This document shows positions 30,744 through 40,452 of a stretch of DNA of 64,000 nt, piece by piece. A program made the position numbers and the translations under genes. The stretch is from CAVORB01 sp963698495 (GTDB lineage: Bacteria > Pseudomonadota > Gammaproteobacteria > Chromatiales > Chromatiaceae), in assembly GCA_963698495.1 (NCBI GenBank), contig CAVORB010000009.1, forward strand, positions 62,001 to 126,000, written 5' to 3'. Numbering within the stretch: position 1 is the first letter of the stretch; each line of letters opens with the position of its first letter. The notes beneath the pieces are model-generated. The model was given only the letters and a program-made list of their open reading frames with translations. It had not been told where the DNA came from and searched no databases.

Positions 30744-31682
30744 TCAGGCGTCTTCGGCAGGTTTCCCCGTCTCCTTGTCGATGGGCATCAGGTCCATCCT
30801 GGTCGCGCCCAGGTCGAGGGCGACGGTGCTGGCCACGTAGATGGACGAGTAGGTGCCGACGACGATGCCGATGATCAGGGCCAGGGAGAAGCCGTAGAGC
30901 AGGGGGCCGCCGAAGATGAACATGGCGATCACCACCATCAGCGTGGTGCCGGAGGTGATGGCGGAGCGCGACATGGTCTGGTTCACGGAGGCGTTGACCA
31001 CTTCCTTGGGCGAGCTCTTGCGCATCCTGCGGAAGTTCTCCCGAATGCGATCGAAGATGACGATGGTGTCGTTCACCGAGTAGCCCACCACGGCGAGGAT
31101 GGCGGCGAGCACCGTGAGGTCGAACTCCGTCCCGGTCAGGGAGAAGTAGCCCAGGGTCAACACCGGGTCGTGCACCGTGGCGGCCAACGCGCCGATGGCG
31201 AAGCGCCGCTCGAAGCGCAGCCAGATATAGATGGCGATGCCGCCGAGGGCGATCAGCACGGCGAGGCCCCCGCTTTCCACCAACTCCCCGCCGACCTGCG
31301 AGCCGACGATCTCGACGCGGCGCACCTCGGGGACCGGACCCGGGCTCTCCTTGAAGGCCTCGACCACCTGGTCCTGAATCCGGACCTTGTCGATCTCGGC
31401 CTTGGGCGGAATGCGCGCCAGCACATCACGATCGGTGCCAAAGTGCTGGATGGTGGAGATCGTGATTCCCGCGTCGCGGAGGTGGCGCGCGACGTAGGCG
31501 GTCTCCACCGCTTCCGGGAAGCCCATTTCCACCAGGGTCCCGCCGGTGAAGTCGATGCCGAAGTTCAGTCCCCGAAATCCGAGTGAAAGCAGGGATACCA
31601 GGATGGCCACGGCGGACAGGGTATAGGCGGCCCTGCGTTTGGCCACGAAATCGATGTTCAAGGGTTTTGGAAACAGGTCCAC
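30744..31682 (-). CDS. secF: Protein translocase subunit SecF, without secD
   Basis: A 312-residue inner-membrane protein that aids export through SecYEG using the proton gradient. Six helices are visible with family motifs LNFGIDFTGGTLVEM near the N-terminus, VGYSVNDTIVIFDRIREN, and SRSAITSGTTLMVV. The start is GTG 31682 with GGAGG 8 bases upstream. SecF is normally directly downstream of secD (and yajC); here the upstream 415 bp is noncoding and the next gene is on the other strand, so secF stands alone. Confidence 0.95.
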   Translation of the reverse strand: MDLFPKPLNIDFVAKRRAAYTLSAVAILVSLLSLGFRGLNFGIDFTGGTLVEMGFPEAVETAYVARHLRDAGITISTIQHFGTDRDVLARIPPKAEIDKVRIQDQVVEAFKESPGPVPEVRRVEIVGSQVGGELVESGGLAVLIALGGIAIYIWLRFERRFAIGALAATVHDPVLTLGYFSLTGTEFDLTVLAAILAVVGYSVNDTIVIFDRIRENFRRMRKSSPKEVVNASVNQTMSRSAITSGTTLMVVIAMFIFGGPLLYGFSLALIIGIVVGTYSSIYVASTVALDLGATRMDLMPIDKETGKPAEDA

Positions 31683-32151
31683 TGGGGTTGAGCCTCCAGG
31701 TAGCGACGTCGATGTCCCTTGCCGCCGATCGGAGCGAGGTGCTGACCACCGAACGCGGCGCCTGTCAGGTCAGTGGAGATGCCCTGTATGTGGAAACGGG
31801 CCGGGGCGAATGTGCTTCTGTCGGAACCTTGAGCGCTTCCGTATCCGGCTCGGGATCGGCATCGGGCGATGACCGGGGAGCCGCGGTAACGAGGAGGGGT
31901 GGGGTTAGGAACGGCGGTTCACATCGCGCGCATACAGTCGGACGCAATCTGCCTGGCGCGCAGATAATACGGCCGCCACCCGATTGCCGCAAGATGCTTT
32001 AGGAGACGCCGACGATTGGCCATCCTGGCCAGAATCAGCACACATCCATGTGCCGCGGGAAGCGTTGAATCGATCAGCGTTTTGTTGGAGGTCCCGTATG
32101 ATGCGCGAACGCTTTCTCGTTTACCTGACGCTTCGCCGCGGGGGGGAAACC
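31683..32151. other. Intergenic region between secF and corA
   Basis: Divergent promoter region of about 470 bp. It contains MITE-like copy 4 near the corA side. No secD sequence, RNA gene or other conserved feature was recognised in the remainder. Confidence 0.5.
32002..32083. repeat. MITE-like repeat, copy 4 (short form)
   Basis: About 82 bp starting GGAGACGCCGACGATTGGCC and ending GAATCGATCAGCG. Like copy 1 it lacks the central hairpins and passes directly from the TCAGCAC block to CATGTGCCGCGGGAAGCG. It lies 15-70 bases ahead of the possible corA starts and could affect its promoter. Confidence 0.75.
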
Positions 32152-33225
32152 ATGCGCATCTTCAGCAAGCACTATCATCCGCCTGGTACTGAGCCCGGCA
32201 CGCTCAGGTCGGTAGCGGCCGAGGTGCCTTTCAGCATCAAGCTCGTCGACTTCTCCCACGGCGAGTACGAGGAGAGGGCACTCGCGACGGTGGCCGAGTG
32301 CCGCCCCTTCCTCGATCGCGCCACCACCACCTGGATACACGTCCAGGGCAGCGTGCCGCCGGCGACTCTGCACGAGCTGGGCGATCTGCTCGACCTGCAC
32401 CTGCTGGCGCTCGAGGACGTCCTGAACAAGGGCCAGCGGGCGAAGGCGGAGGAGTACGAGGAGCAGGTCTTCGTGGTGATGCAGCTGCCGGTGCTCAACC
32501 AGGGGGACCGGGTGGTGGCGGAGCAGGTCAGCCTGTTCGCCGGCGAGGGGTTTCTGGTGAGCTTCTGCGACGCCGAGGCCGATCCCTTCGATCTGGTTCG
32601 CGACCGGCTCCGGCGCCAGGTGGGCACGATCCGGCGGCGCAAGAGCGACTATCTCCTGTATGCCCTGGTCGACAGCATCGTTGACGAGGCGTTCCCCCTG
32701 CTGGAGATCTACGGCGAGCATATCGAGGCCCTGGAGGACGAGCTGCTCGCGCGGCCGGATCAGGACACCCTCACCCGCATCCACCACGTCCGGCGGGACC
32801 TGCTGCTGCTGCGCCGGACGCTCTGGCCTCAGCGGGAGGTGCTCGCCCACCTCTACCGCGGGGAGTGCGCCTGCATCGAGGCGGAGACGCGGCTGTTCCT
32901 GCGCGACTGTTACGATCACACCGTACAGATCTTGGACTTCGTCGAGAGCTACCGCGACATGACCTCGAGCATGCTCGAGGTCTACCTCTCGAGCGTCAGC
33001 AACCGCCTGAACGAGTCCATGCGGGTGCTGACGGTTATCGCCACCATCTTCATCCCCCTTACCTTCATCGCGGGCGTCTACGGTATGAACTTCGGCGTGA
33101 ACACTACCAGCTGGTGGGCCATGCCGGAGCTGCGCTGGGCCTATGGCTATCCCGCCGTGTGGGTGGTGATGATCCTGATCGCGGCCGGCCTGCTGTATGC
33201 CTTCAAGCGCCGCAACTGGTTCTGA
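32152..33225 (+). CDS. CorA-family magnesium/divalent cation transporter
   Basis: A 357-residue pentameric channel subunit: a large cytosolic N-terminal domain with a long helix, then two C-terminal membrane helices with the ion-entry motif GMN in VYGMNFGVNT and a basic tail FKRRNWF. ATG 32152 yields the common start MRIFSKHYHPPG; an upstream ATG at 32098 has GGAGG six bases ahead and cannot be excluded, which would add 18 residues. It is convergent with the DUF1648 gene. Substrate within the CorA family (Mg, Co, Ni or Zn) is not readable here. Confidence 0.9.
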   Translation: MRIFSKHYHPPGTEPGTLRSVAAEVPFSIKLVDFSHGEYEERALATVAECRPFLDRATTTWIHVQGSVPPATLHELGDLLDLHLLALEDVLNKGQRAKAEEYEEQVFVVMQLPVLNQGDRVVAEQVSLFAGEGFLVSFCDAEADPFDLVRDRLRRQVGTIRRRKSDYLLYALVDSIVDEAFPLLEIYGEHIEALEDELLARPDQDTLTRIHHVRRDLLLLRRTLWPQREVLAHLYRGECACIEAETRLFLRDCYDHTVQILDFVESYRDMTSSMLEVYLSSVSNRLNESMRVLTVIATIFIPLTFIAGVYGMNFGVNTTSWWAMPELRWAYGYPAVWVVMILIAAGLLYAFKRRNWF

Positions 33226-33241
33226 GGGATTTTGCCGCCCT

Positions 33242-33733
33242 TCAGCGCTTGGATGGGATACGGAAGGCCCGCACCAGCGCGATCGTCCAATAGCCCGTGT
33301 AGACAAGGAAGACGACCAGACCGGACAGGAGCAGTCCCTCGTTCAGCCGTACCGGCTCGGACAGGTTGGCGCTGATTGTCAGCAGGCCGGTGAAGAACAG
33401 GAACAGGAAGAGGGCGGTGCCGAACTGCCACATCATCTCGCGCATGATCTTGACCGCCCGCTCCTTGTTCTCGGGGGTGAGCCAGTAGTCCCGGTTCGGC
33501 AGACTGATCCAGCGCGCGGGGATGCGCTCGATGAGCCAGGGCGAAAAGTAGATGGAGCAGAACAGCAGCAGGTCGACGCCCGCCATCAGGAGCGCATTGG
33601 CATTCGTCGAACTCCATCCGTTGGCCGCGCCGCCGGCGCCGAAGTGGATGGCCACCCGCTCCGGAAGGACCTGCGTCGAGACGATGGCGAGGACGAGGTT
33701 CGCTACGAAGCTGACGATGAAGGCCGAACGCAC
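33242..33733 (-). CDS. DUF1648 membrane protein
   Basis: A 163-residue membrane protein with four predicted helices. The N-terminal segment LPERVAIHFGAGGAANGW is the DUF1648 signature, found in SdpI-like immunity/permease relatives and in uncharacterised proteins. GTG 33733 is chosen because a GGGAG lies 8 bases before it and it opens directly into the first helix; longer in-frame starts lack support. It ends 16 bp from the corA stop, convergent. Function unknown. Confidence 0.75.
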   Translation of the reverse strand: MRSAFIVSFVANLVLAIVSTQVLPERVAIHFGAGGAANGWSSTNANALLMAGVDLLLFCSIYFSPWLIERIPARWISLPNRDYWLTPENKERAVKIMREMMWQFGTALFLFLFFTGLLTISANLSEPVRLNEGLLLSGLVVFLVYTGYWTIALVRAFRIPSKR

Positions 33734-33971
33734 CTGCCGTCTCCCGCGTGTTGTTGATCTGCACCCAGTGTAACAACCTTTGCCGCTCAGCCCACCCGCG
33801 CTGAGAGCAGCGTCTTGCTCGGGTGTGTACCCCTGGCTTTTGCTGTAGCATTCCACAGTTCCGAAGGGGTTGGCGCGCGGTTCCACCTGCCGCGCCGCCC
33901 CGGTGTTGGCTCACTGCTCGGCAGGGGACGGATGGGGTCTCTGGCGGGTCTCAATCCGGGGGAACAACGAG

Positions 33972-35075
33972 ATGCATCCTTGGTTCAAAAGCCTCCCTTG
34001 CGCCCTCGTCTGTCTGCTGACCGGGTGGCCGCTTGCGGCCCCGGCCGATGAGTCCAGGGTCCACATCTACAACTGGAACGACTATTTCGCCGAGGACACG
34101 CTTTCCGGCTTCCAGGAGCGCACCGGCATCCGACCGGTGCTCGACGTCTACGACAGCAACGAGATCCTGGAGGCCAAGCTGCTCGCGGGCAGCAGCGGCT
34201 ACGATCTGGTCTTCCCCACCGCGCGGCCGTTCGGCGCGCGCCACGTCAAGGCGGGCATCTACCGCGAGCTGGACAAGGGCAAGCTGCCGGGACTGGGGAA
34301 CCTGGACCCGGAGATCATGAAGTCCCTGCAGGACATCGATCCCGGCAACCAGTACCTCGTTCCCTACATGTGGGGCACCACCGGGCTCGGTATCAATTCG
34401 GCAAAGGTCCGGGCCGCGCTGGGCGCCGAGCCGGAGGCAAGCTGGGCGCTGATCTTCGACCCCGCGCAGGCGCAGAAGCTCGCCGGCTGCGGCATCGCCC
34501 TGCTGGACGACCCCACCGAGGTCTACTCCGCGGCCCTGGCCTACCTGGGCAAGGACCCCAACAGCCTCGCCAAGGAGGATCTCGACGCGGCGACCGAGCT
34601 CCTGAAGCAGGTCCATCCCCACATCCGCTACTTCCATTCGTCCCAGTACATCAGCGACCTGGCCAATGGCGACATCTGCGTGGCCCTGGGCTACTCGGGT
34701 GACGTGCTCCAGGCCCAGGCCAACGCCGAGGAGGCGGCCAATCAGGTGGAGGTGGACTACCTGATTCCGAAAGAGGGCGCCGTGCTCTGGACCGATGTCG
34801 TCGCCATTCCCAAGGACGCCCCGAATCCGGAAGCGGCGCATGCCTTCATCGAGTACCTGCTCGACCCCAAGGTGATCGCCGCGGTGTCCAACTATGTCTA
34901 CTACGCGAACCCGAACACGGCCTCGCAGCCTTATCTCGACGAGGAGCTGCGCTTCGACCCGGCCATCTACCCGCCGCCGGAGGTTCGCGCCCGCCTGTTC
35001 GTGAACGCCGAGCGCAGCGACAAGGAGCTGCGCAGCCTCAACCGCCTGTGGACCCGGCTCAAGGCCAACCGCTGA
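33972..35075 (+). CDS. potF: Polyamine-type ABC transporter substrate-binding protein (PotF-like)
   Basis: A 367-residue periplasmic binding protein with a signal peptide (cleavage near LAAPADE). The PotD/PotF hallmark VHIYNWNDYFAEDTLSGFQ opens the mature protein; DVYDSNEILEAKLLAGSSGYDLVFP and YLVPYMWGTTGLGINSAKV follow, and the ligand region WTDVVAIPKDAPNPEAAHAF is typical. It should capture putrescine or spermidine. GGGGGAAC precedes the ATG. First gene of potFGHI, all on the plus strand. Confidence 0.92.
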   Translation: MHPWFKSLPCALVCLLTGWPLAAPADESRVHIYNWNDYFAEDTLSGFQERTGIRPVLDVYDSNEILEAKLLAGSSGYDLVFPTARPFGARHVKAGIYRELDKGKLPGLGNLDPEIMKSLQDIDPGNQYLVPYMWGTTGLGINSAKVRAALGAEPEASWALIFDPAQAQKLAGCGIALLDDPTEVYSAALAYLGKDPNSLAKEDLDAATELLKQVHPHIRYFHSSQYISDLANGDICVALGYSGDVLQAQANAEEAANQVEVDYLIPKEGAVLWTDVVAIPKDAPNPEAAHAFIEYLLDPKVIAAVSNYVYYANPNTASQPYLDEELRFDPAIYPPPEVRARLFVNAERSDKELRSLNRLWTRLKANR

Positions 35076-35100
35076 CGAGCGCGCGGCGGGGGCTCCCGGA

Positions 35101-36234
35101 GTGACCGCATCCGCCGAGCATCCCCTGGAGCCGTGGCAGGACCCCAAGGCGCTGCCCTACGTGCGCATCGAGCGGGTCACCCGCAAGTACGGCGACGTCT
35201 ACGCGGTCGACGACCTGAGCCTGGACATCTTCCAGGGGGAGTTCTTCTCTCTCCTGGGCAGCTCCGGCTGCGGCAAGACCACCCTGCTGCGGATACTGGC
35301 GGGGCTGGAACGGCCGACCGCCGGCCGCGTCTGGATCGACGGCGCGGACGTGACGGACATCCCGCCGCATCGCCGCCCGGTGAACATGATGTTCCAGTCC
35401 TACGCCCTGTTCCCCCACATGAGCGTGGAGCGCAACGTGGAGTTCGGGCTGCGGCAGGATCGGCTGCCGCGTGCCGAGCGCGCGGAGCGGGTCGGGGAGA
35501 TGCTGGAGCTGCTGCAGATCGCGGAGCTCCGCAAGCGCCGGCCCCACCAGCTCTCCGGCGGCCAGCGCCAGCGGGTCGCCCTGGCGCGGGCGTTGGCCAA
35601 GCACCCCAAGCTGCTGCTCCTCGACGAGCCCCTCGGCGCGCTCGACAAGAAGCTGCGCGAGCATACCCAGTTCGAGCTGGTGAACCTGCAGGAGAAGCTC
35701 GGCATCACCTTCGTCACCGTCACCCACGACCAGGAGGAGGCGATGACCATGTCCAGCCGCATCGCGGTGATGGAGGCGGGACGCATCCTTCAGGTCGACA
35801 CCCCGACGGCCATCTACGAGTACCCGAGCTCCCGCTTCGTGGCCGGGTTCATCGGCTCGGTCAACCTGTTCGAGGGCAAGGTGACGAGGCGTGAGGGAGA
35901 CGAGGTGCTGGTGCAGGGCGCCGCCGGCCTGACCATGCGCATGCGCTGCCTGCAGCCGCTGGCGATCGGCACCCCGGTGACGGTGGCGGTGCGTCCCGAG
36001 AAGCTGCGCCAGGTCGAGGACGGGGGCGGGGACGGGGTGAACCAGCTGCGCGGCGCGGTGGAGGACATCGCCTACCTGGGCGGCGTCTCCATCTATCACG
36101 TGCGCGTGGCCCCGGGCCTGGTGGTCGAGATGACCCAGGCCAACATTCACCCGCGCACCGAGCAGGCGCTGACCTGGGGGCAGGAGGTGGCGATGGAGTG
36201 GAGCCCCGCCAGCGGCGTGGTCCTCACCGAGTGA
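35101..36234 (+). CDS. potG: Polyamine ABC transporter ATP-binding protein (PotG-like)
   Basis: A 377-residue ATPase of the importer. Walker A GSSGCGKTTLLRILAG, signature LSGGQRQRVALARAL, Walker B LLLLDEPLGALD and switch His in TVTHDQEEAM are all intact; the C-terminal third is a TOBE domain. Start is GTG 35101, 25 bp after potF. Only 6 bp separate it from potH, so the four genes form one operon. Confidence 0.93.
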   Translation: MTASAEHPLEPWQDPKALPYVRIERVTRKYGDVYAVDDLSLDIFQGEFFSLLGSSGCGKTTLLRILAGLERPTAGRVWIDGADVTDIPPHRRPVNMMFQSYALFPHMSVERNVEFGLRQDRLPRAERAERVGEMLELLQIAELRKRRPHQLSGGQRQRVALARALAKHPKLLLLDEPLGALDKKLREHTQFELVNLQEKLGITFVTVTHDQEEAMTMSSRIAVMEAGRILQVDTPTAIYEYPSSRFVAGFIGSVNLFEGKVTRREGDEVLVQGAAGLTMRMRCLQPLAIGTPVTVAVRPEKLRQVEDGGGDGVNQLRGAVEDIAYLGGVSIYHVRVAPGLVVEMTQANIHPRTEQALTWGQEVAMEWSPASGVVLTE

Positions 36235-36240
36235 GCCGCC

Positions 36241-37168
36241 ATGAATGAGCTCCGCGACAGGCGGCCAGCGCCGGGGCGTTCCCGGCGGTTGAGCCGGCTC
36301 GCCAACATCGGCATTCCCTATGCCTGGCTGTCGCTGTTTTTCCTGCTGCCCTTCGTCATCGTGCTGGAGATCAGCCTGGCGGAGCCGGTGCTCGGGCAGC
36401 CGCCGTACACGGCGCTGTGGGAGTGGGTGGAGGACTCCGCCCTGCAGATCCGGCTGAATCTCGCCAACTACACTGCTGGTCGCCGGCGACGCCCTGTACC
36501 TGTCCGCGTTCCTGAGCTCGCTGTGGATCGCGCTGGTGTGCACCCTGCTGTGCCTGCTGATCGGCTATCCCATGGCCTACGCCATCGCCACCGCCCCGGA
36601 GCGCTGGCGCGTTCCGCTCCTGATGCTGATCGTGCTGCCGTTCTGGACCTCCTTCCTGATCCGGGTCTACGCCTGGATCGGCATCCTCAAGACCAACGGC
36701 CTGCTGAACAACCTGCTGCTGTGGCTCGGGCTGATCGACCAGCCGCTCGCCATGCTGCACACGCCGCTCGCGGTCTACATCGGCATTGTCTACTCCTATC
36801 TGCCGTTCATGATTCTGCCGCTGTACGCCAACCTGACGCGGTTGGATCGCAGGCTGCTCGAGGCCGCCGCGGACCTGGGCTGCCGTCCGGCGCGGGCATT
36901 CGTGCGCGTGACCCTGCCCCTCTCCCTGCCCGGGATCATCGCCGGCAGCATGCTGGTCTTCATTCCGGCGGTGGGGGAGTTCGTCATTCCCGATCTGCTC
37001 GGAGGGCCGGACACCCTCATGGTGGGGCGCATGCTGTGGACCGAGTTCTTCTCCAACAAGGACTGGCCGTTGGCGTCGGCGCTCGCCATCGTCCTGCTCT
37101 CGGTGCTGGTGATTCCCTTCGTCGCCCTGCAGCGCTGGCAGGTCCGGATCGAGGGGGAAGATCATTGA
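36241..37168 (+). pseudogene. potH: Polyamine ABC transporter permease (PotH-like), frameshifted
   Basis: Membrane permease with about six helices. From ATG 36241 the frame reads well to LNLANYT, then an extra T near 36474 shifts it; the next frame continues with LVAGDALYLSAFLSSLW and runs to the stop at 37168. The EAA loop that docks the ATPase is present (LLEAAADLGCRPARAFVRVT). Deleting one base restores a normal PotH, so this may be a sequence error; otherwise the importer would be inactive. Confidence 0.88.
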
Positions 37169-37208
37169 GCAGGGTGTTGCGACACGGGGCACGGGGGACG
37201 CGACGACG

Positions 37209-38012
37209 ATGCCTAGGCGCGGCTGGCCCCTCTACTCGGTGCTGGCATTCGGCTACGCCTTCCTCTACGTGCCGGTGATCCTGCTCGTGGTCTATTCCTT
37301 CAACGCATCCCGCCTGGTCACCGTGTGGGGGGGCTTCTCCACCAAGTGGTACGCGGCGCTGCTGGAGAACCAGCAGTTGCTGGATGCCGCCTGGCTCAGC
37401 GTGCGCATCGCCGCGGTCAACGCCACGGTCGCCGTGGTGCTGGGCACCCTGGCCGCGAACGCCCTCGTGCGTCATGGGCGCTTTCGCGGGCGCACCGGAT
37501 TCGACCTGCTGCTGACCGCGCCACTGGTGATGCCCGACGTGATCATCGGCCTCTCCCTGCTGCTGCTGTTCGTGGCCATGCAGCAGGCCATCGGCTGGCC
37601 CGACGGGCGCGGCTTCACGACCATCGCCATCGCCCACATCACCTTCAGCATGGCCTACGTCGCGGTCGTGGTGAAGTCCCGCCTCGGGCAGATGGACCGT
37701 TCCCTGGAAGAGGCCGCGATGGATCTGGGAGCGCGGCCGCTCACGGTCTATCTGCGCATCACGCTGCCGCTGATCGCGCCTGCCCTGCTCTCGGGCTGGC
37801 TGCTGGCCTTCACCCTGTCCCTGGATGACCTGGTCATCGCCAGCTTCGTCGCCGGCCCTGGCTCCACGACGCTGCCGATGGTGGTCTACTCCAGCGTGCG
37901 CATGGGGGTGTCGCCCCAGATCAACGCCCTGGCGAGCCTGATCGTGCTGTTCGTCAGCCTTGCCGTCATCGTCGCGGGTCTGGCCATGAGCCGCCGTGGG
38001 GCGGGCCGATAG
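37209..38012 (+). CDS. potI: Polyamine ABC transporter permease (PotI-like)
   Basis: A 267-residue permease, second of the pair. Six hydrophobic helices and the EAA loop EEAAMDLGARPLTVYLRIT are intact, with LDDLVIASFVAGPG, a signature of PotC/PotI permeases, near the C-terminus. It starts 40 bp after potH. Together with potF, potG and potH it makes a putrescine/spermidine-type importer. Confidence 0.92.
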   Translation: MPRRGWPLYSVLAFGYAFLYVPVILLVVYSFNASRLVTVWGGFSTKWYAALLENQQLLDAAWLSVRIAAVNATVAVVLGTLAANALVRHGRFRGRTGFDLLLTAPLVMPDVIIGLSLLLLFVAMQQAIGWPDGRGFTTIAIAHITFSMAYVAVVVKSRLGQMDRSLEEAAMDLGARPLTVYLRITLPLIAPALLSGWLLAFTLSLDDLVIASFVAGPGSTTLPMVVYSSVRMGVSPQINALASLIVLFVSLAVIVAGLAMSRRGAGR

Positions 38013-38058
38013 TGGACCGCGGACTGGCGAAGCGCTGCCGGGGAGGGGATCGCGCCGG

Positions 38059-38514
38059 TCACCTGCCGCCGGCGTGACGGGCCAGAAACTTGTCCAGCTC
38101 GTTGGCGAATGCCCTGCGATCGGTTTGGCTCAATGCCGGTGGGCCGCCGGTGTTGACGCCGCTCGCGCGCAGGGTGTCCATGAAGTCCCGCATGGTCAGG
38201 CGCGCCTTGATGGTTTCTGTCGAGAAACGCTCGCCGCGCGGGGCGAGCGCATGCCCGCCCTTGTCGATCACCTCGGCGGCCAGGGGGATGTCGCTGGTGA
38301 TCACCAGATCCCCGGCGCTCAACCGCTTGACGATCTCGTTGTCGGCCACGTCGAACCCCGAGCGCACCTGAAGGGACTTGACGAAGCGCGACGGGGGCAC
38401 GCGCACCGGCTGATTCGCGACCAGGGTCACCTCCACCTCCGTGCGCTCCGCGGCCTTGAACAGGATTTCCTTGATCACGCCGGGGCAGGCGTCGGCATCG
38501 ACCCAGATTCTCAT
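38059..38514 (-). CDS. yaiI: YaiI/YqxD family protein (UPF0178)
   Basis: A 151-residue protein of the UPF0178 (DUF188) family with a PIN-like fold and no settled function. The family pattern is clear: MRIWVDADACPGVIKEIL at the start, VADNEIVKRLSAGDLVITSDIPLA cut by me to its ends, and DFMDTLRASGVNTGGPPALS at the end. Acidic residues in DADA and TSD match the PIN-like metal site. It is convergent with potI and is preceded by a MITE-like copy. Confidence 0.92.
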   Translation of the reverse strand: MRIWVDADACPGVIKEILFKAAERTEVEVTLVANQPVRVPPSRFVKSLQVRSGFDVADNEIVKRLSAGDLVITSDIPLAAEVIDKGGHALAPRGERFSTETIKARLTMRDFMDTLRASGVNTGGPPALSQTDRRAFANELDKFLARHAGGR

Positions 38515-38579
38515 CGCGCGTTACTCTTGGTGTTGGCTGCCCAGCCGTATGGCCGGATTCGGCACCCGGGACGGCTTAA

Positions 38580-38723
38580 AGACGCTGATCATTGGCCATC
38601 CTGGCCAAAATCAGCACGCCATCCAAGAAACGCGGTTCTTGGATGGCTTCATTTTCAAACGCTTACGCGCTTGAAAATGGCGTCACATCCCTGTGCCGCG
38701 GCAAGCGCTGAATTGATCAGCGC
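38580..38723. repeat. MITE-like repeat, copy 5 (long form with TTAA flanks)
   Basis: A 144-bp element flanked on both sides by TTAA (38576-38579 and 38724-38727), as expected of a 4-bp target duplication. Ends are AGACGCTGATCATT and the complement of GCGCTGATCAATT. Two internal hairpins: GCCATCCAAGAA (38618-38629) with TTCTTGGATGGC (38636-38647), and TTTTCAA (38652-38658) with TTGAAAA (38671-38677). No coding capacity. The right-hand TTAA supplies the stop codon of the adjacent membrane protein gene. Confidence 0.85.
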
Positions 38724-39260
38724 TTAATCTACGGCATTCCGGGCGCCGAAGAATTCGGCCATCCCCAGCAGGGTGAAGGCCCTGGTCGTCAAGGCGAAGA
38801 AGACGCTGTAGGTGGACAGCAGGAACATGTCCCCGATCAGCCTGCGCGGATCATCGCCCCAGATCCGGTAAGGCCCGTAGCACAGCTCGTAGATCCCGAA
38901 GTTACCCGTCAGATACAGTGCCAGCGATGCGATCCCGAGGCCGAAGGCGAGCCAGGCCTGGCGTCGTACCGGGGCGAAGTTGCCGACGTTGTATCTGTGC
39001 CGCCTGCCGAATGTCGACACGACGACGAACAGGGTGACGAGGGTAGCGATCGAGGTCACCAGCTCGGGCGAAAAGTATTGAAAGGCGCCGGACCCGGGTG
39101 GTTCGTCGTAGAAGCCGCCGATCGGAATGACGCGCATCAGCTCGTTGGACAGCGGGAAAAAGATGGACACCCCCGCGAGCATGCCCCACAGGTCCTGGAC
39201 GAAGGCGAAGAACGCCCGAAACTCCTCGATGGTGTCCGTACCGTTGCCTGGATCCCTCAT
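38724..39260 (-). CDS. Uncharacterised membrane protein
   Basis: A 178-residue protein with about four hydrophobic segments (LWGMLAGVSIFFPL, ELVTSIATLVTLFVVVSTFG, AWLAFGLGIASLALYLTGNF, and a C-terminal helix with SVFFALTTRAFTLLG). I do not recognise the family. ATG 39260 is supported by a GGAG 9 bases upstream. Its TAA stop overlaps the TTAA flank of the repeat at 38580-38723, so the insertion may have replaced the original C-terminus. Confidence 0.65.
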   Translation of the reverse strand: MRDPGNGTDTIEEFRAFFAFVQDLWGMLAGVSIFFPLSNELMRVIPIGGFYDEPPGSGAFQYFSPELVTSIATLVTLFVVVSTFGRRHRYNVGNFAPVRRQAWLAFGLGIASLALYLTGNFGIYELCYGPYRIWGDDPRRLIGDMFLLSTYSVFFALTTRAFTLLGMAEFFGARNAVD

Positions 39261-39592
39261 CCCGTTAGCTCCACAGTTTCCGCCCGCCCAATCCCTGTCG
39301 ACGACCACGGCTTGACCCGGTCTCGATCCGACCGCTTCATCGGCACGCTTCACGTCACACGGGACGAGGTCACAGCGTCACGCCGCGCTCCGACCGGCAC
39401 AGGCGACATCCCCAGAGTAGAGGGGGCCATGCAGAGAGCGGGGAGTCGTCTGAAGCGCCGTTGACTCCCCCCGGCCCCAATTCTCTCACAATGTCTCGAC
39501 TCCGCGGCTTTGCCCTGAGGGTCCGAGCTCAGCTACTCGGCGATGGACCATGCATCATGGCCGCCCTGCCGCGGATTTATCGCAACCCCGCC
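39261..39592. other. Intergenic region
   Basis: About 330 bp between the membrane-protein gene start and the end of the methyltransferase gene. I see no RNA gene, repeat copy or FNR/DNR-type box. Presumed to contain the promoter of the membrane protein. Confidence 0.45.
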
Positions 39593-40370
39593 CTATGGCC
39601 CGGGCTTGACACCGTGCGCACCTGGCGACGCATTCGCGGCTTGTTTGGGCTCGGCCTTGGTCAGCAGGAAGTACACCTCGGAGTTGAGAGCGGCTCCAAG
39701 GGCAGGGAACGGGCTGAACCACCTCTTTCCGATCTGGAAGTGATCCCCAAGCAGGCGCTCGAGCGACCGATAATCGAAGCCGAGGTGGTGGAAGTGATAG
39801 GGAACGCCGGGAGCGATGTCCGCGACGGGACGCGCGGTCGGGGGGCGCCCGAGCGCCGAGGCGGCGACGTTGCGGGGAGAGGCGTCGAAGTCGCCGTAGC
39901 GGCGCCACATCCGAAACATCCCCTTGAACAGCGCGGGCAGGAACAGCTCGTGGGGGACGCCGATTACCGCACAACCATCGGGCTTCAAGAGCCGATCAAT
40001 CTCCGCAACGGCATGGATCGTCTCGTTCGGCGGCAGGTGCTCGAAGACCTCCAGGCAGAACACGTAGTCGAAGGTCCCTGAAGCCACCGAGTCCAAATGC
40101 TCTGCGAAAGCCACCCGGTCGAGTCCCGAAAGCTTTACCCTTGCCTCGGCCATGAGGGCGGGGGTCGGCTCGAACACCGTCGCCTCGAGAGCCACATCGG
40201 CGGCGAGCTGGCGGACCAGCTCCCCGTCACCCGCGCCGAAGTCCAGGATGCGGGGACGCTCGTCCCCACGGGAATCGCCGCAGCACCGAGCGGACATCGG
40301 AAAAACGACGACGCTGCAACCATCGCTTCACCGGGTTGCGGTCGCTGATCGTGAGCTCGGCATAGGCCAT
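39593..40370 (-). pseudogene. Class I SAM-dependent methyltransferase, frameshifted
   Basis: About 258 codons. Motif I is RILDFGAGDGELVRQL and the post-motif acidic strand ATVFEPTP follows; VFCLEVFEHLPP and LLKPDGCAVIGVPHE are motifs II-III. The N-terminal 30 residues (MAYAELTISDRNPVKRWLQ...) lie in another frame from ATG 40370; one extra base at about 40275-40281 separates the parts. The DxDxxxKRxLQxxRx start is common in a bacterial methyltransferase group acting in surface-glycan or rhamnan contexts, but I assign no substrate. Confidence 0.75.
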
Positions 40371-40452
40371 GGCGTGGATTCGTCCTCAGGAAACGCCGAA
40401 CCGGCGCTGGACCGGTAAGCGAGGCGCCAAGTCGAGCACCCTGCTGAGCATG

